Source of the DNA: Betaproteobacteria bacterium UBA5582
GTDB lineage: Bacteria > Pseudomonadota > Gammaproteobacteria > Burkholderiales > Rhodocyclaceae
Reading direction: 5' to 3'
NCBI GenBank assembly: GCA_002425245.1
Contig: DILW01000063.1
Span: 1 to 37,804 of the forward strand
DNA: 37,804 nt
Made by a program: the position numbers and the translations under genes. Below, in pieces: positions 5,796 through 14,676 of the stretch; the stretch's first letter is position 1; each line of letters starts with the position of its first letter. The notes beneath the pieces were generated by a model. That model made no database searches. It was not told where the DNA came from and saw only the letters and a list, made by a program, of their open reading frames with translations.

Positions 5796-7676
5796 ATGGC
5801 CCTGTTTCAAATTGCCGAACCCGGTGAATCCGCTGCCCCCCACGAACACAAGCTGGCAATCGGCATCGATCTGGGGACTACCAATTCGCTGGTTGCCACC
5901 GTGCGCAGCGGCATCGCCATCTGCCTGAGCGACGACAACGGGCGCAGCCTGTTGCCCTCGGTGGTTCATTACAACGCCGACGGCAGTACCGAGGTCGGTC
6001 ACGAAGCCCAGCGCAACCAGGCGCTTGACCCACGCAACACGGTTGTTTCGGTCAAGCGTTTCATGGGGCGGGGCAGGCAGGACATCGCCCATGTCGAATC
6101 GATGCCCTACGACTTCGTCGAAGCGCCGGGCATGGTCAGGTTGCGCACGCAGGCCGGCATCAAGAGCCCGGTCGAGATCTCCGCCGAAATCCTGAAAACC
6201 CTGAAAGACCGCGCCGAAGCAGCGCTCGGTGGCGAACTGGTCGGCGCCGTGATCACCGTACCGGCCTATTTCGACGACGCTCAGCGCCAGGCCACCAAGG
6301 ATGCGGCGCGCCTGGCCGGTCTCAACGTGCTGCGCCTGTTGAACGAACCGACCGCGGCCGCCATCGCCTACGGCCTGGATAATGGCGCCGAAGGCGTTTA
6401 TGCGGTTTATGACCTGGGCGGCGGCACTTTCGACATCTCCATCCTGAAACTGACCAAGGGCGTCTTCGAGGTCATGGCCACCGGCGGCGATTCGGCGCTG
6501 GGCGGCGACGATTTCGACCACCGCATCTTCTGCTGGGCGATCGAGACCGGCAAGCTGCAACCGCTGTCGGCGCAGGATGCGCGGCTGCTCATGATGCGCT
6601 GCCGCGAAGCCAAGGAGTTCCTGAGCAAGAACCCGGAAGCCCCGATCACCGCACGCCTGTCCACCGGCGAGATGGTCGATCTCAAGCTCGATGTCGCGAC
6701 CTTTGCCGAAATTACCCGGACCCTGGTTTCGAAGACCCTGCAGCCGGTGAAGAAGGCCTTGCGCGACGCCGGTCTGCGCCCTGACGAAATCAAGGGCGTG
6801 GTCATGGTCGGCGGCGCCACGCGCATGCCGCAGATCCAAAAGGCGGTCGGCGATTTCTTCCGCCAGGAACCGCTCACCAATCTCGATCCGGACAAGGTCG
6901 TCGCCCTCGGCGCGGCAACCCAGGCCAACCTGCTCGCCGGCAACAAGACCGGCAAGGACGACTGGCTGCTGCTCGACGTCATCCCGCTGTCGCTCGGCCT
7001 GGAAACCATGGGCGGACTGACCGAAAAGGTCATTCCGCGCAACTCGACGATTCCGACCGCACGCGCCCAGGAATTCACCACCTTCAAGGACGGCCAGACG
7101 GCGATGGCGATCCACGTCGTCCAGGGCGAGCGCGAGATGGTCGCCGATTGCCGCTCGCTGGCCCGCTTCGAACTGCGCGGCATCCCGCCGATGGTTGCCG
7201 GTGCGGCGCGCATCCGCGTCACCTTCCAGGTCGACGCTGACGGCCTGCTGTCGGTCACCGCGCGCGAGCAGACGACCGGTGTCGAATCGAGCATCACCGT
7301 GAAGCCGTCCTACGGCCTGTCCGACGACGAAATCGCCGGCATGCTGCAGGATTCGCTGGCCCACGCCAAGGACGACGCGATGGCCCGTGCCCTGCGCGAA
7401 GCGCAGGTCGAAGCCGAGCGCATGATCGAGGCGACCGAAGCCGCGCTGGCCGAGGATGCCCATCTGCTGAACGAGGCGGAAGCGACCAGGATTCGTAACG
7501 CCATTGCCAAGCTGCAGGAAGCGGCGGCCGGCGACAATCGCCGCATCATCAACATCGCGATGGACGATCTCGGCTTCGAGACTCAGGAATTCGCCCATCG
7601 CCGCATGGATCAGAGCATCAAGAAAGTGCTGTCCGGCCGCAAGGTCGACGACATCCGCGTAGGAGAGGAAGAATGA
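5796..7676 (+). CDS. hscA: Fe-S chaperone HscA (Hsp70 family)
   Basis: HscA is the specialised Hsp70 that uses ATP to release clusters from IscU, by binding its LPPVK motif. The 626-residue protein has an N-terminal ATPase domain (about 20-390) with phosphate loop IGIDLGTTNSLVA, the DLGGGTFD signature and VGGATRMPQIQ. The substrate-binding domain (about 400-520) and a helical lid follow. The charged N-terminal extension before IGIDLGTTNS is typical of HscA rather than DnaK. The start is ATG 5796, just after hscB. The stop overlaps the fdx ATG (ATGA), so translation of the two is probably coupled. Confidence 0.96.
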   Translation: MALFQIAEPGESAAPHEHKLAIGIDLGTTNSLVATVRSGIAICLSDDNGRSLLPSVVHYNADGSTEVGHEAQRNQALDPRNTVVSVKRFMGRGRQDIAHVESMPYDFVEAPGMVRLRTQAGIKSPVEISAEILKTLKDRAEAALGGELVGAVITVPAYFDDAQRQATKDAARLAGLNVLRLLNEPTAAAIAYGLDNGAEGVYAVYDLGGGTFDISILKLTKGVFEVMATGGDSALGGDDFDHRIFCWAIETGKLQPLSAQDARLLMMRCREAKEFLSKNPEAPITARLSTGEMVDLKLDVATFAEITRTLVSKTLQPVKKALRDAGLRPDEIKGVVMVGGATRMPQIQKAVGDFFRQEPLTNLDPDKVVALGAATQANLLAGNKTGKDDWLLLDVIPLSLGLETMGGLTEKVIPRNSTIPTARAQEFTTFKDGQTAMAIHVVQGEREMVADCRSLARFELRGIPPMVAGAARIRVTFQVDADGLLSVTAREQTTGVESSITVKPSYGLSDDEIAGMLQDSLAHAKDDAMARALREAQVEAERMIEATEAALAEDAHLLNEAEATRIRNAIAKLQEAAAGDNRRIINIAMDDLGFETQEFAHRRMDQSIKKVLSGRKVDDIRVGEEE

Positions 7677-8017
7677 CTCAAATCATCGTGTTGCCGCACC
7701 TCGAACTGTGCCCGGACGGTGCAGTGATTGAGGCCGAGCCGGGCAGGTCGATCTGCGAGAACCTGCTCGCCAACGAGATCGAACTCGATCACGCCTGCGA
7801 AATGTCCTGCGCCTGCACCACCTGCCACGTCATCGTGCGCGAAGGTTTCGAATCCCTGGCCGAGGCCAGCGAAACCGAGGAAGACCTGCTCGACAAGGCC
7901 TGGGGCCTGGAGCCGAATTCCCGCCTTGGCTGCCAGGCGCTGGTTGGCGACACGCCGCTGGTGGTCGAGATTCCCAAGTACAGCATCAACATGGCGAAGG
8001 AAGGGCACCGCAAATGA
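7673..8017 (+). CDS. fdx: Isc [2Fe-2S] ferredoxin
   Basis: This adrenodoxin-type ferredoxin supplies electrons for cluster assembly on IscU. The 114-residue protein keeps the four ligands C42, C48, C51 and C87, plus the extra cysteine C46 (ACEMSCACTTCH), at the same numbering as E. coli Fdx. It also has the characteristic LDKAWGLEPNSRLGCQA stretch. AGGAGAGG lies just ahead of ATG 7673. The gene overlaps hscA by 4 bases at its start and iscX by 4 bases at its end. Confidence 0.97.
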   Translation: MTQIIVLPHLELCPDGAVIEAEPGRSICENLLANEIELDHACEMSCACTTCHVIVREGFESLAEASETEEDLLDKAWGLEPNSRLGCQALVGDTPLVVEIPKYSINMAKEGHRK

Positions 8018-8208
8018 AGTGGACCGACATCAACGACATCGCCATCGAGCTGGCCGATTCCCGCCCGGATACCGACCCGCTCAAGGTGAACTTCGTCGAT
8101 TTGCGCGCCTGGGTGATGGCCTTGCCAGACTTCGACGACGATCCCAACCGCTGCGGCGAGAAGATCCTCGAAGCCATCCAGCAGGCCTGGATCGACGAAG
8201 TCGCCTGA
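8014..8208 (+). CDS. iscX: IscX (YfhJ) Fe-S assembly protein
   Basis: IscX is a small acidic protein that binds IscS and iron and modulates cluster assembly. The 64-residue protein has the whole family pattern: MKWTDINDIAIEL, then DP..V.F.DL..WV, the acidic DFDDDP loop, and a C-terminal LEAIQQAWIDE helix. Its ATG overlaps the fdx stop. It is the last gene of the cluster. Its stop is followed directly by the stop of the convergent cache-CheW gene, leaving no room for a separate terminator. Confidence 0.95.
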   Translation: MKWTDINDIAIELADSRPDTDPLKVNFVDLRAWVMALPDFDDDPNRCGEKILEAIQQAWIDEVA

Positions 8209-10770
8209 TCACCCCTCGACCGGCGCCGCCACCCCGGCGCTGCGCAGCTGCTCGCGCATGCTGCTGGTCGACAGCAGCACCAGCATCGGCTGGGCGCTGC
8301 CCGGTGCCGTCTTGACGACCGAGGCTAGTACCGAAGCGATGCCAACGTAGATATTCGACAGATCGTCGATATCGCTTTCAGCCACTTCCATGATTTCGCC
8401 CAGGCGGTCTACCAGGATGCCGAAACGCCCGCCGTCATCGCCGTTCACCACCACCACCTGCTGACTGATCGAGCGGTTTTCTTCCGGTAGCGGCAGCCCG
8501 AGCGCTGCGTGCAGGTTGTAGATCGGCAGGCTGCGGTTATGGTGGATCATTGCCCCGTAAACCTGTTTCGGCGCATTGGCCAGGGTCGTGGCGCCGGTCA
8601 GTTCGACCGCTTCGACCACCGACGAAACCGGCAGGCCCAGCCAATGGGCGCCAAGGTGGAAGGTGGCAATCTCGCGCATCGCTTGTTCGCCGGCATTGGC
8701 TGCATGGCGCATGGTCACCTCGGCGGCCGGCGTGCTGAGGCTGGCCTGGTCGTCATAGGCGCCCAGGGGAATGAAGACCAAGGCCGTCACCTCGTTGCGA
8801 TAAGCGTCGTCCTTGCCCTTGAACTCGCGGTACCCGGCTGACGGACTGGCGCCAACCGCCATCACCTGGCCGTCCAGTTCGATCAGGCGGGAACAGCCAC
8901 TGGCGTCTGGTTTCAACAGTTCCGGCGTCAGCAGCAGTTGCTGGCCCGGGCGGTATGGCCCGCCACTGGCGGCAATCACCCGGGCTTCGCCATCGACGAA
9001 CAAGGCAAAACTACCGTCGACTGCCGTGCCGGAAGCCTCACGCGGCAAGGCGTCGTTGAGCATGGCGGCGAATTGCGGTGCGCTGTCGAAGACGATGGCA
9101 ATGCCGCCGACCACCCGGTAATCGTCAGGTGAACGCACTGCCGACAGGTAGATGTAGGTTGGCCGGTCGGCGTAGAGCGCGGTTTCGCTGAACTGCGACA
9201 CGGCGTAGGACTGGCTGTCGCGCAGATCCAGGCATTCGCGCACCCAGGGGGCACCCAGTGTTTGCCCGACAAGTGCCGCGTGCTCAGGGTTGGAAACCGC
9301 TTGAACCTGGCCGGCGGTATCGAACAGCAGGATGTTGTCGTAGACGGTGTACAGGCTGTTGATGTAACCGATGACCTGCTCCAGGCCGACACGGCGTGCT
9401 TTTGCCGCATCGTCGGCGAGCAGGGCGCGGATCGTCGAATCGAGTGCCCACCAGCGGCAATCGTTGGCGCGTTCGTAGAGGTTGCGGTCCATGATGTCGA
9501 TCGCCAGTGCCGCGAAGAAACGGCTGTCGGCGAGCAGGGCGGAAAGCACGGTCGACTGGAGATTGCCGATTGAGCGTGAGAAGACCTCGCGCATGCTCAT
9601 GCCGACCCGGCTGATTTCGCGCAACAGGATCTTCGAGAATGCACTGTTGACCGCCGCCGAAACGCTGGCCTGGCGCACCGTCCCATTCCATACGGCACGG
9701 CTGAGGTCGCGCTGGATCGCTTCGGCCTTCTGGGGAATTGCTCGCAGCTGTTCGGAAAACGCCCTGCCACCGGCGATCACCGAGGCGAGCAGGGCGGGTT
9801 CGGAAATATCGAGCGGATCGTCGTCATGAACGTCGAAAGCTTGCGCCACCGGCATCATCACCAGGCCGCGCCAACCCGGCCCGGCATAACCCTGGTAGCC
9901 ACGCGTATCGCTGGCAAAGGCGAGGTAGCTGCGGCCGGCAAAACGCAGGCGCTCCAGGTTGCCCGGTTCCACCTGCAGTTCGGCGCCGATCGGTACCTGC
10001 CAGGGATCGCTGCTGGAAATGACCTGATTGCGGTCGTCGAGCAGGACCATCACGCCGGGGTCGTCGGGCATCGTCAAGCCGCGGAAGATGCGCTGCATTT
10101 CGTCGGCGAAACGGAAGCAGAGCGCGAGCACACCGAGCGTGTCGCCGCGCTCGGATTTGACCCGGAAGGCGTAAATCAGCGAACGAGCCTGCTCAGGGAA
10201 GAGTTCGGAATGGGCGTAGGCCTCCACGTAGGGCGCCGAGGTGCCGACCGACTGACGGACCCAAGGGTCACGGACGGCAGTGATCCGCTCATCCGGATTC
10301 AGGCGCGCCAGGATGCGGCCGTCCGGGTCAGTCAGGACAATATCCTCGTAAACCGAGTACTTGCGCACGTATTCGCGGAAACGTGCCTGCAATCCGGCCG
10401 GGTTGCCCGGGTTGGCGGCAAACTGGCGGACGACGGCGTCGGTGCACAGGAAACCGATATCGGCGGTACGCTCGAACAGGTTGCGAACCAGGATGTCGAT
10501 CACCACCTGCGAACGCGCCTTCATTTCCTGCTCACGCTTGGCCAGCGTCTGCTCGGCAAGGTTGTTGAGCAATTCACCGGTGAGGCTGGCGAAAGCCTCA
10601 CGCGTCTGGCCGATTTCCGCCGTCGTCCCGGAGAGCTGGCCGAGCAGGTTGAGGTTGTCCCAGACCGCCTGCAGCGACTGCAACATTTCGCGGTATTCCT
10701 CGATCAGCGGCATGTGCGGCAGCAATTGGCGCACGCCTTCCTTGACCTCGATTCCCTTGTACTTCGCCAC
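8209..10770 (-). CDS. Double cache-like sensor with C-terminal CheW domain
   Basis: The 853-residue protein ends in a CheW domain (about 695-850, beginning REIATFHLGAHWLGLP). The part before it holds two related sensor-like segments. DIxxRNL(F/Y)ER, Y(S/T)VY(E/D)(D/N)I and PWVR occur once in each, at roughly 55-300 and 420-680, so the region looks duplicated. The halves resemble cache domains, with strand patterns like DIVLTDPDGRILARLNP. I see no hydrophobic segment long enough for a membrane helix and no signal peptide. CheW normally bridges receptors and CheA, so this looks like a cytoplasmic sensor that plugs straight into a chemotaxis array (inference). GTG 10770 is chosen because GGGAGG lies 5 bases upstream; the open frame to 10884 lacks such a site. 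No other chemotaxis gene is in the window. Confidence 0.82.
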   Translation of the reverse strand: MAKYKGIEVKEGVRQLLPHMPLIEEYREMLQSLQAVWDNLNLLGQLSGTTAEIGQTREAFASLTGELLNNLAEQTLAKREQEMKARSQVVIDILVRNLFERTADIGFLCTDAVVRQFAANPGNPAGLQARFREYVRKYSVYEDIVLTDPDGRILARLNPDERITAVRDPWVRQSVGTSAPYVEAYAHSELFPEQARSLIYAFRVKSERGDTLGVLALCFRFADEMQRIFRGLTMPDDPGVMVLLDDRNQVISSSDPWQVPIGAELQVEPGNLERLRFAGRSYLAFASDTRGYQGYAGPGWRGLVMMPVAQAFDVHDDDPLDISEPALLASVIAGGRAFSEQLRAIPQKAEAIQRDLSRAVWNGTVRQASVSAAVNSAFSKILLREISRVGMSMREVFSRSIGNLQSTVLSALLADSRFFAALAIDIMDRNLYERANDCRWWALDSTIRALLADDAAKARRVGLEQVIGYINSLYTVYDNILLFDTAGQVQAVSNPEHAALVGQTLGAPWVRECLDLRDSQSYAVSQFSETALYADRPTYIYLSAVRSPDDYRVVGGIAIVFDSAPQFAAMLNDALPREASGTAVDGSFALFVDGEARVIAASGGPYRPGQQLLLTPELLKPDASGCSRLIELDGQVMAVGASPSAGYREFKGKDDAYRNEVTALVFIPLGAYDDQASLSTPAAEVTMRHAANAGEQAMREIATFHLGAHWLGLPVSSVVEAVELTGATTLANAPKQVYGAMIHHNRSLPIYNLHAALGLPLPEENRSISQQVVVVNGDDGGRFGILVDRLGEIMEVAESDIDDLSNIYVGIASVLASVVKTAPGSAQPMLVLLSTSSMREQLRSAGVAAPVEG

Positions 10771-10930
10771 ATCAACCTCCCGCTGATTCCTGAAACAGAT
10801 CACTCGAAGCAAGCGACATGCCCGTCTGTCGGGCCCACCAGGCGGTGGTTTCCGGCGTTTTTCGGCACAGGAACGGGGAATCATACTGGATCAGCACTAG
10901 CGTGGTGCGCAGCAATTTGGGCGGGCGTGG

Positions 10931-10936
10931 GACAAT
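10931..10936 (+). promoter_or_regulatory. Candidate -10 of the ThrE-type gene
   Basis: GACAAT ends 8 bases before the ATG at 10945, so the transcript would have almost no leader. No good -35 is seen, and the call rests on the same layout at tsaB and ispD. Confidence 0.3.
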
Positions 10937-10944
10937 GGCACCCC

Positions 10945-12213
10945 ATGAAGCCCGTCGAATCCTCCGCCTTATCCACCGCTAGCGACCTGCCGCGGCTCGG
11001 CCGTTTTCTGCGTGACCTTGGCCAGGCGCTGCACGTCAGCGGCGCGCCGGCGCAGGAACTGGAACGCCGCCTGAAGGCGGTCGGCGCCCGACTCGGCGTC
11101 CAGGTCGAAGGTTTCGCGGTGCTTACCTTCCTGGCCTTGACGCTGGTCGATGCGGACGGCGAGAGGCGGGTCGAGTTGCTGCGCCTGCCGGCCTACGACT
11201 ACAACATGGCCCGCCTCATCGAACTGGAAGCGCTGTGCGCCGAAATCGACGGCTGCGAGCGGCTGGCCGAGTACGAACAGCGGCTGGCGGCGAGCATGGC
11301 GCTGCCGGTGCCGTGGTCCGGCATTTCCTTCATCGCCCTCGGCTTCCTGCTTTCCGCCAGCGTCGCGCTGCTGTTGCGCGGCGGCTGGATGGAAATGCTG
11401 TGCGGCGGCGCAGTCGGTGCCGCCTTTGTCGGCGGGGTGCTGGCCTGCGCGCGTTTTCCTCGGCTCGGCCCGGCCGTGCCGGTCATCCTGTGCGCGCTGG
11501 CGGCGTTGCTGGCGCAGGCGCTGGCCTGGTTCTTCCCGCAGCAGAATCCTTTCGTCTCGGCGGTCGCCGGCGTCGTCTTCATGTTGCCCGGTTTCATGCT
11601 CACCGTCGCCATGTCGGAGCTGGCAACGCAGAACTACCTGGCCGGCAGCGGCCGCCTGACCGGCGCCTTCCTGCAGCTCTTCCTGATGGGCGCCGGGCTG
11701 GCGATCGGCACGCAGATCGCCCAGACACTCTATCCGGTGGCGGCGCAGGGCGTGGTCACGCCGCTGCCGGAGTGGGCCATCTGGCCGGCGGTGGCGGTAC
11801 TGGGTATCTCGCTGCTGGCGGTGTTGCAGGCGCCGTGGTCGGCGGTGCTGGTCTCGGTCGGCGGCTGCCTGCTCGCCTGGGCGGCGTATTCGCTGGCCGG
11901 CGCGGCGCTGGGCTATGTCGTCGGTGCCTTCTGTGGCGCTTTCGCGCTCGGCGTCGGCGGCCACCTCTATCACGCGCTGAGCGGGCGGCCGTCGCTGCTT
12001 GTGCAGAGCCCCGGGCTGATCACGCTGGTGCCGGGGAGCATGGGTTTTCGCGGCGTGCACGCGTTGCTGGCGCAGGACAGCGCGGCCGGCATTTCCCTGA
12101 TCACCGAAATGCTGCTCACCGGCGCCGTGCTGGCAGTCGGCCTGCTGCTCGCCGACAACCTGGCGCCGCCGCTGTTGCAGCGCAAGACCGGGGTCAGCGC
12201 TCGAACAGGTTGA
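10945..12213 (+). CDS. Threonine/serine exporter, ThrE family
   Basis: Members of this family export threonine and serine across the inner membrane. The 422-residue protein has the ThrE N-terminal cytoplasmic region (about 10-110, FLRDLGQALHVSGAPAQELERRL). About ten hydrophobic segments follow between residues 115 and 415, in two five-helix halves; the second includes GSMGFRG and ends LLLADNLAPPLL. The start ATG 10945 fits the family N-terminus; the frame is open far upstream only because it runs antisense to the cache-CheW gene. No Shine-Dalgarno is visible and a -10-like GACAAT lies just ahead, so the message may be leaderless. The last 20 bases overlap the end of the convergent serB. Substrate is assigned from family only. 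Confidence 0.88.
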   Translation: MKPVESSALSTASDLPRLGRFLRDLGQALHVSGAPAQELERRLKAVGARLGVQVEGFAVLTFLALTLVDADGERRVELLRLPAYDYNMARLIELEALCAEIDGCERLAEYEQRLAASMALPVPWSGISFIALGFLLSASVALLLRGGWMEMLCGGAVGAAFVGGVLACARFPRLGPAVPVILCALAALLAQALAWFFPQQNPFVSAVAGVVFMLPGFMLTVAMSELATQNYLAGSGRLTGAFLQLFLMGAGLAIGTQIAQTLYPVAAQGVVTPLPEWAIWPAVAVLGISLLAVLQAPWSAVLVSVGGCLLAWAAYSLAGAALGYVVGAFCGAFALGVGGHLYHALSGRPSLLVQSPGLITLVPGSMGFRGVHALLAQDSAAGISLITEMLLTGAVLAVGLLLADNLAPPLLQRKTGVSARTG

Positions 12214-13057
12214 GCAGCGCGTCCAGGCCGCCGAAATTGATCGCCACGTCGGCCTTGGCGCGGGTTGCCGGCTTGGCGTGGAAAGCCACCGAGAGGCCGG
12301 ACTCGGCCATCATCAGCAGGTCGTTGGCGCCGTCGCCGACGGCGATCACCTGATCGCGGCGCAGCCCCAGCTCGTCGCGCAGGCGGCCGAGGTGATGGGC
12401 CTTGGCGGCGGCATCGACGATGTCGCCGACGACCCGGCCGGTCAGCTTGCCGCCGGAAATCTCCAGCTCGTTCGAGGTGGCGAAGTCGAAACCCAGTTCG
12501 ATGCGCAGCCGCTCGGTGAAGTAGGTGAAGCCGCCGGACAGGATCGCGGTGCGCAGGCCGGCGTTCTGCACGCCTTCGAGCAGTTCGCGGGCGCCGGCGG
12601 AGAGCAGCAGGCGCTCGCCGAAGACGCGCGCCAGCACGCGGGCGTCGAGCCCGGCCATCAGCGCCAGGCGGCGGCGCAGGCTCTCGCGGTAATCGATCTC
12701 GCCACGCATCGCCGCCTCGGTCACTTCCGACACCTCGCGCTTTTTGCCGGCGAAATCGGCCAGTTCGTCGATGCACTCGATGGTGATCAGCGTCGAATCC
12801 ATGTCGAAGCAGATCAGGCCGAAATCGGACAGCTTGCGCCCGGCCTCGACGAAGGCCCAGTCGAGTTTTTCCGCTTCAATCAGCGGAATCAGCGCATCGA
12901 ACTCGGCCGTCCGCCGCGCCTCGCGCAAACGCACCACCTGCGGCGGTAGCGGTTCGACAGCCGTTGCGCCGGTGGCGCTCAGGATGCGGTCAAGCAGGAA
13001 AGTGGGCAGCGCGCCGCCCTGGATGATCAAGTTCATGGTTGGGGCTTGGGAAGTCAT
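12194..13057 (-). CDS. serB: Phosphoserine phosphatase
   Basis: SerB removes phosphate from phosphoserine, the last step of serine synthesis. The 287-residue protein has an N-terminal ACT-like segment (about 1-75) and a HAD phosphatase domain. The nucleophile motif is CFDMDSTLI (D85 and D87), motif II is ILSGGFTYF, and the metal loop is IAVGDGANDLLMM. The start is uncertain: ATG 13057 gives MTSQAPTMNLIIQGG, while ATG 13036 would give a 280-residue form. Neither has a strong ribosome binding site. It ends 20 bases inside the convergent exporter gene. It may be the third gene of a unit with the two hydrolases upstream (45- and 17-base gaps). Confidence 0.94.
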   Translation of the reverse strand: MTSQAPTMNLIIQGGALPTFLLDRILSATGATAVEPLPPQVVRLREARRTAEFDALIPLIEAEKLDWAFVEAGRKLSDFGLICFDMDSTLITIECIDELADFAGKKREVSEVTEAAMRGEIDYRESLRRRLALMAGLDARVLARVFGERLLLSAGARELLEGVQNAGLRTAILSGGFTYFTERLRIELGFDFATSNELEISGGKLTGRVVGDIVDAAAKAHHLGRLRDELGLRRDQVIAVGDGANDLLMMAESGLSVAFHAKPATRAKADVAINFGGLDALLNLFER

Positions 13058-13101
13058 CTGTTCGCTTGATTCTCGTGATACGTCTTGCCCGACATCATCG
13101 T

Positions 13102-13635
13102 TCAGGCACAAAGCTGCTGCAACAGCGCCATGCCTTCCGGCCAGTCGCCGAGATTGCTGCTGGCGTTGATGTGGCCGGCAGCGCCGATTTCGACCAGGCG
13201 ACTGCCCCACGCCGCAGCGCAAGCCGCCGCGTGCTCGGACGAACCGTAGGGATCGTTGCCGCTGGACACGACGATGCTGGGAAAGGAAAACGGCTGCATG
13301 GGCAGTGGCGAGAAACCGCTTGCCTCGACCGGAAAAGCCGCGCCGTCGGGATCGGGTACCGCCACCAGCAAGGCTGCCCGGATCGGCGCATGCGGTTTTG
13401 CTGCCCAGTGCGCCACGGCCAGACAGGCCAGGCTGTGGGCGACCACGACCACCGACGGCCCGAGGCGCTGCACCGTGCATTCCAGCGCCGAGGTCCACTC
13501 GGCACAGACCGGATTGTCCCAGTCGCGTTGCGCGATGCGCACGAAATCCGGGTTGCCGCGCTCCCAGCGCGACTGCCAGTGTTCCGTGCCGGAATTGCCG
13601 ATGCCGGGGAAGATGAGGAGGGGAGTGTGGGGCAT
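13102..13635 (-). CDS. RBBP9/YdeN-family alpha/beta hydrolase
   Basis: The 177-residue protein belongs to the small serine hydrolase family typified by human RBBP9 and Bacillus YdeN. It starts TPLLIFPGIGNSGTEHWQSRWE, the family signature, and has a nucleophile elbow AHSLA (serine at about 67). It also has an aspartate in SSGNDPYGSSEHA and a histidine in GAAGHINASSNLGDWPEG, completing the triad. There is no signal peptide, so it should be cytoplasmic. Physiological substrates of the family are poorly known. It lies 17 bases after the MBL hydrolase gene and 44 bases before serB on the same strand, so co-transcription is likely. Confidence 0.9.
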   Translation of the reverse strand: MPHTPLLIFPGIGNSGTEHWQSRWERGNPDFVRIAQRDWDNPVCAEWTSALECTVQRLGPSVVVVAHSLACLAVAHWAAKPHAPIRAALLVAVPDPDGAAFPVEASGFSPLPMQPFSFPSIVVSSGNDPYGSSEHAAACAAAWGSRLVEIGAAGHINASSNLGDWPEGMALLQQLCA

Positions 13636-13652
13636 GGAGCCGTCAGGTCGCC

Positions 13653-14597
13653 TTACTGCCGATGATCCAGCCAGTAAGCCAGCCCCTGCGCATTCAGTTC
13701 GAGGTCGGTCGCCAGGACGTCGAGGATTTCGGCTTCGGGCAAGGTGCAGCCGTGCGTCCGCAGGTCGGCGAGCAGCGCGTCGGTGATGCCCTGCTTGATC
13801 TTCGCGTGCCGCTCGGCGCCAGCATTGGCGTGGGCTTCGGCAATCGCCACGTGGCTGTCGAGGCGCTGGCGCAAGGCCGCGGCCTGCGTCGCCACATCGT
13901 GCACCTGGGCGTAGTGGGTCAGGTACATCGCCGTCGGGGAAAAGCTCATCAGGCGGTCGATCGAGGCATGCATCTCGACGGGGTCGAACTGCGTCGGCGA
14001 GGTTGTCGGCAGGATGAACTGGCGGCCGTCGACGTCGAATTCGCGGTACGACAGGCCGAACATGTCGCCGGTGAAAATGCCGCCGCTCTTGCGGTCGACG
14101 ACGCAGATGTGATGCTTGGCGTGGCCCGGCGTGTCGATGCAGAGCAGTTCCCGGCCGCCGAGTTGCAAGCTGAGTCCTTCGTGGGCGTCGATGATCCGTT
14201 CGGCGGCGATCGGCAGGATCTCGCCATAGACCTGGTCGACATAGTCCTGGCCGTAGACGGCGGTGACGCCGGCGACCAGTTTGGACGGCTCGGCCATATG
14301 GCGGGAACCGCGCGGATGCACCACCAGCCTGGCGTTCGGCAGTTCGCGCATGAGCGTGCCGGCGCCGCCGGCGTGGTCGAGATGGATGTGGGTCAGGATG
14401 ATGTAATCGACGGCGTCGCGGCCCAGGCCGAGTTTTTCGAGCGCCGCCAGGACGTTGGGCAGCGAATCGTTGCTTCCGGTATCGATCAGGGCGACCCGCC
14501 CGTCGTCGACCAGCAGGTGTATCGCCGCCAGGATCGGCCGCACATAGCCCGCATCGAAAGCGTAAATGCCGTTCTTGTAATCGCGCCAGTCAAACAT
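13653..14597 (-). CDS. MBL-fold metallohydrolase
   Basis: The 314-residue protein has the metallo-beta-lactamase fold, with the dinuclear metal motif THIHLDHAGG (about 91-100). Further metal ligands lie in DTPGHAKHH and FTGDMFGLS, followed by a histidine in YLTHYAQVHD. A helical C-terminal extension (about 235-314) has no recognisable domain. Spacing of the motifs is like glyoxalase II-type or lactonase-type hydrolases, but I cannot name a substrate. The start ATG 14597 is preceded by GAGGAGAA. It shares the intergenic region 14598-14676 with a divergent alpha/beta hydrolase, and probably leads the unit with the RBBP9-like gene and serB. Confidence 0.88.
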   Translation of the reverse strand: MFDWRDYKNGIYAFDAGYVRPILAAIHLLVDDGRVALIDTGSNDSLPNVLAALEKLGLGRDAVDYIILTHIHLDHAGGAGTLMRELPNARLVVHPRGSRHMAEPSKLVAGVTAVYGQDYVDQVYGEILPIAAERIIDAHEGLSLQLGGRELLCIDTPGHAKHHICVVDRKSGGIFTGDMFGLSYREFDVDGRQFILPTTSPTQFDPVEMHASIDRLMSFSPTAMYLTHYAQVHDVATQAAALRQRLDSHVAIAEAHANAGAERHAKIKQGITDALLADLRTHGCTLPEAEILDVLATDLELNAQGLAYWLDHRQ

Positions 14598-14676
14598 GGG
14601 TTCTCCTCGTTGGCTTTTTTAGTATTTGGGGGCCCCGATTATACTGGCGGGCCTTGGAATTTCCGCGCCCACTCCG

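Noticed and set aside
5127..7598. Long open frame on the minus strand opposite hscB and hscA
   Set aside because: It is antisense to two clearly conserved genes, has no recognisable family motif and its amino-acid make-up (R, G, D, Q) is that of a GC-rich shadow frame.
9826..10944. N-terminal extension of the ThrE-type gene
   Set aside because: The added stretch is antisense to the cache-CheW gene and unlike the exporter family, whose N-terminus fits ATG 10945.
14620..14645. GGGGCCCC palindrome with a TATACT at 14639-14644 as the promoter of the 14677 hydrolase
   Set aside because: The 8-bp palindrome is short and expected by chance in GC-rich sequence; no fitting -35 was found, so neither is listed.
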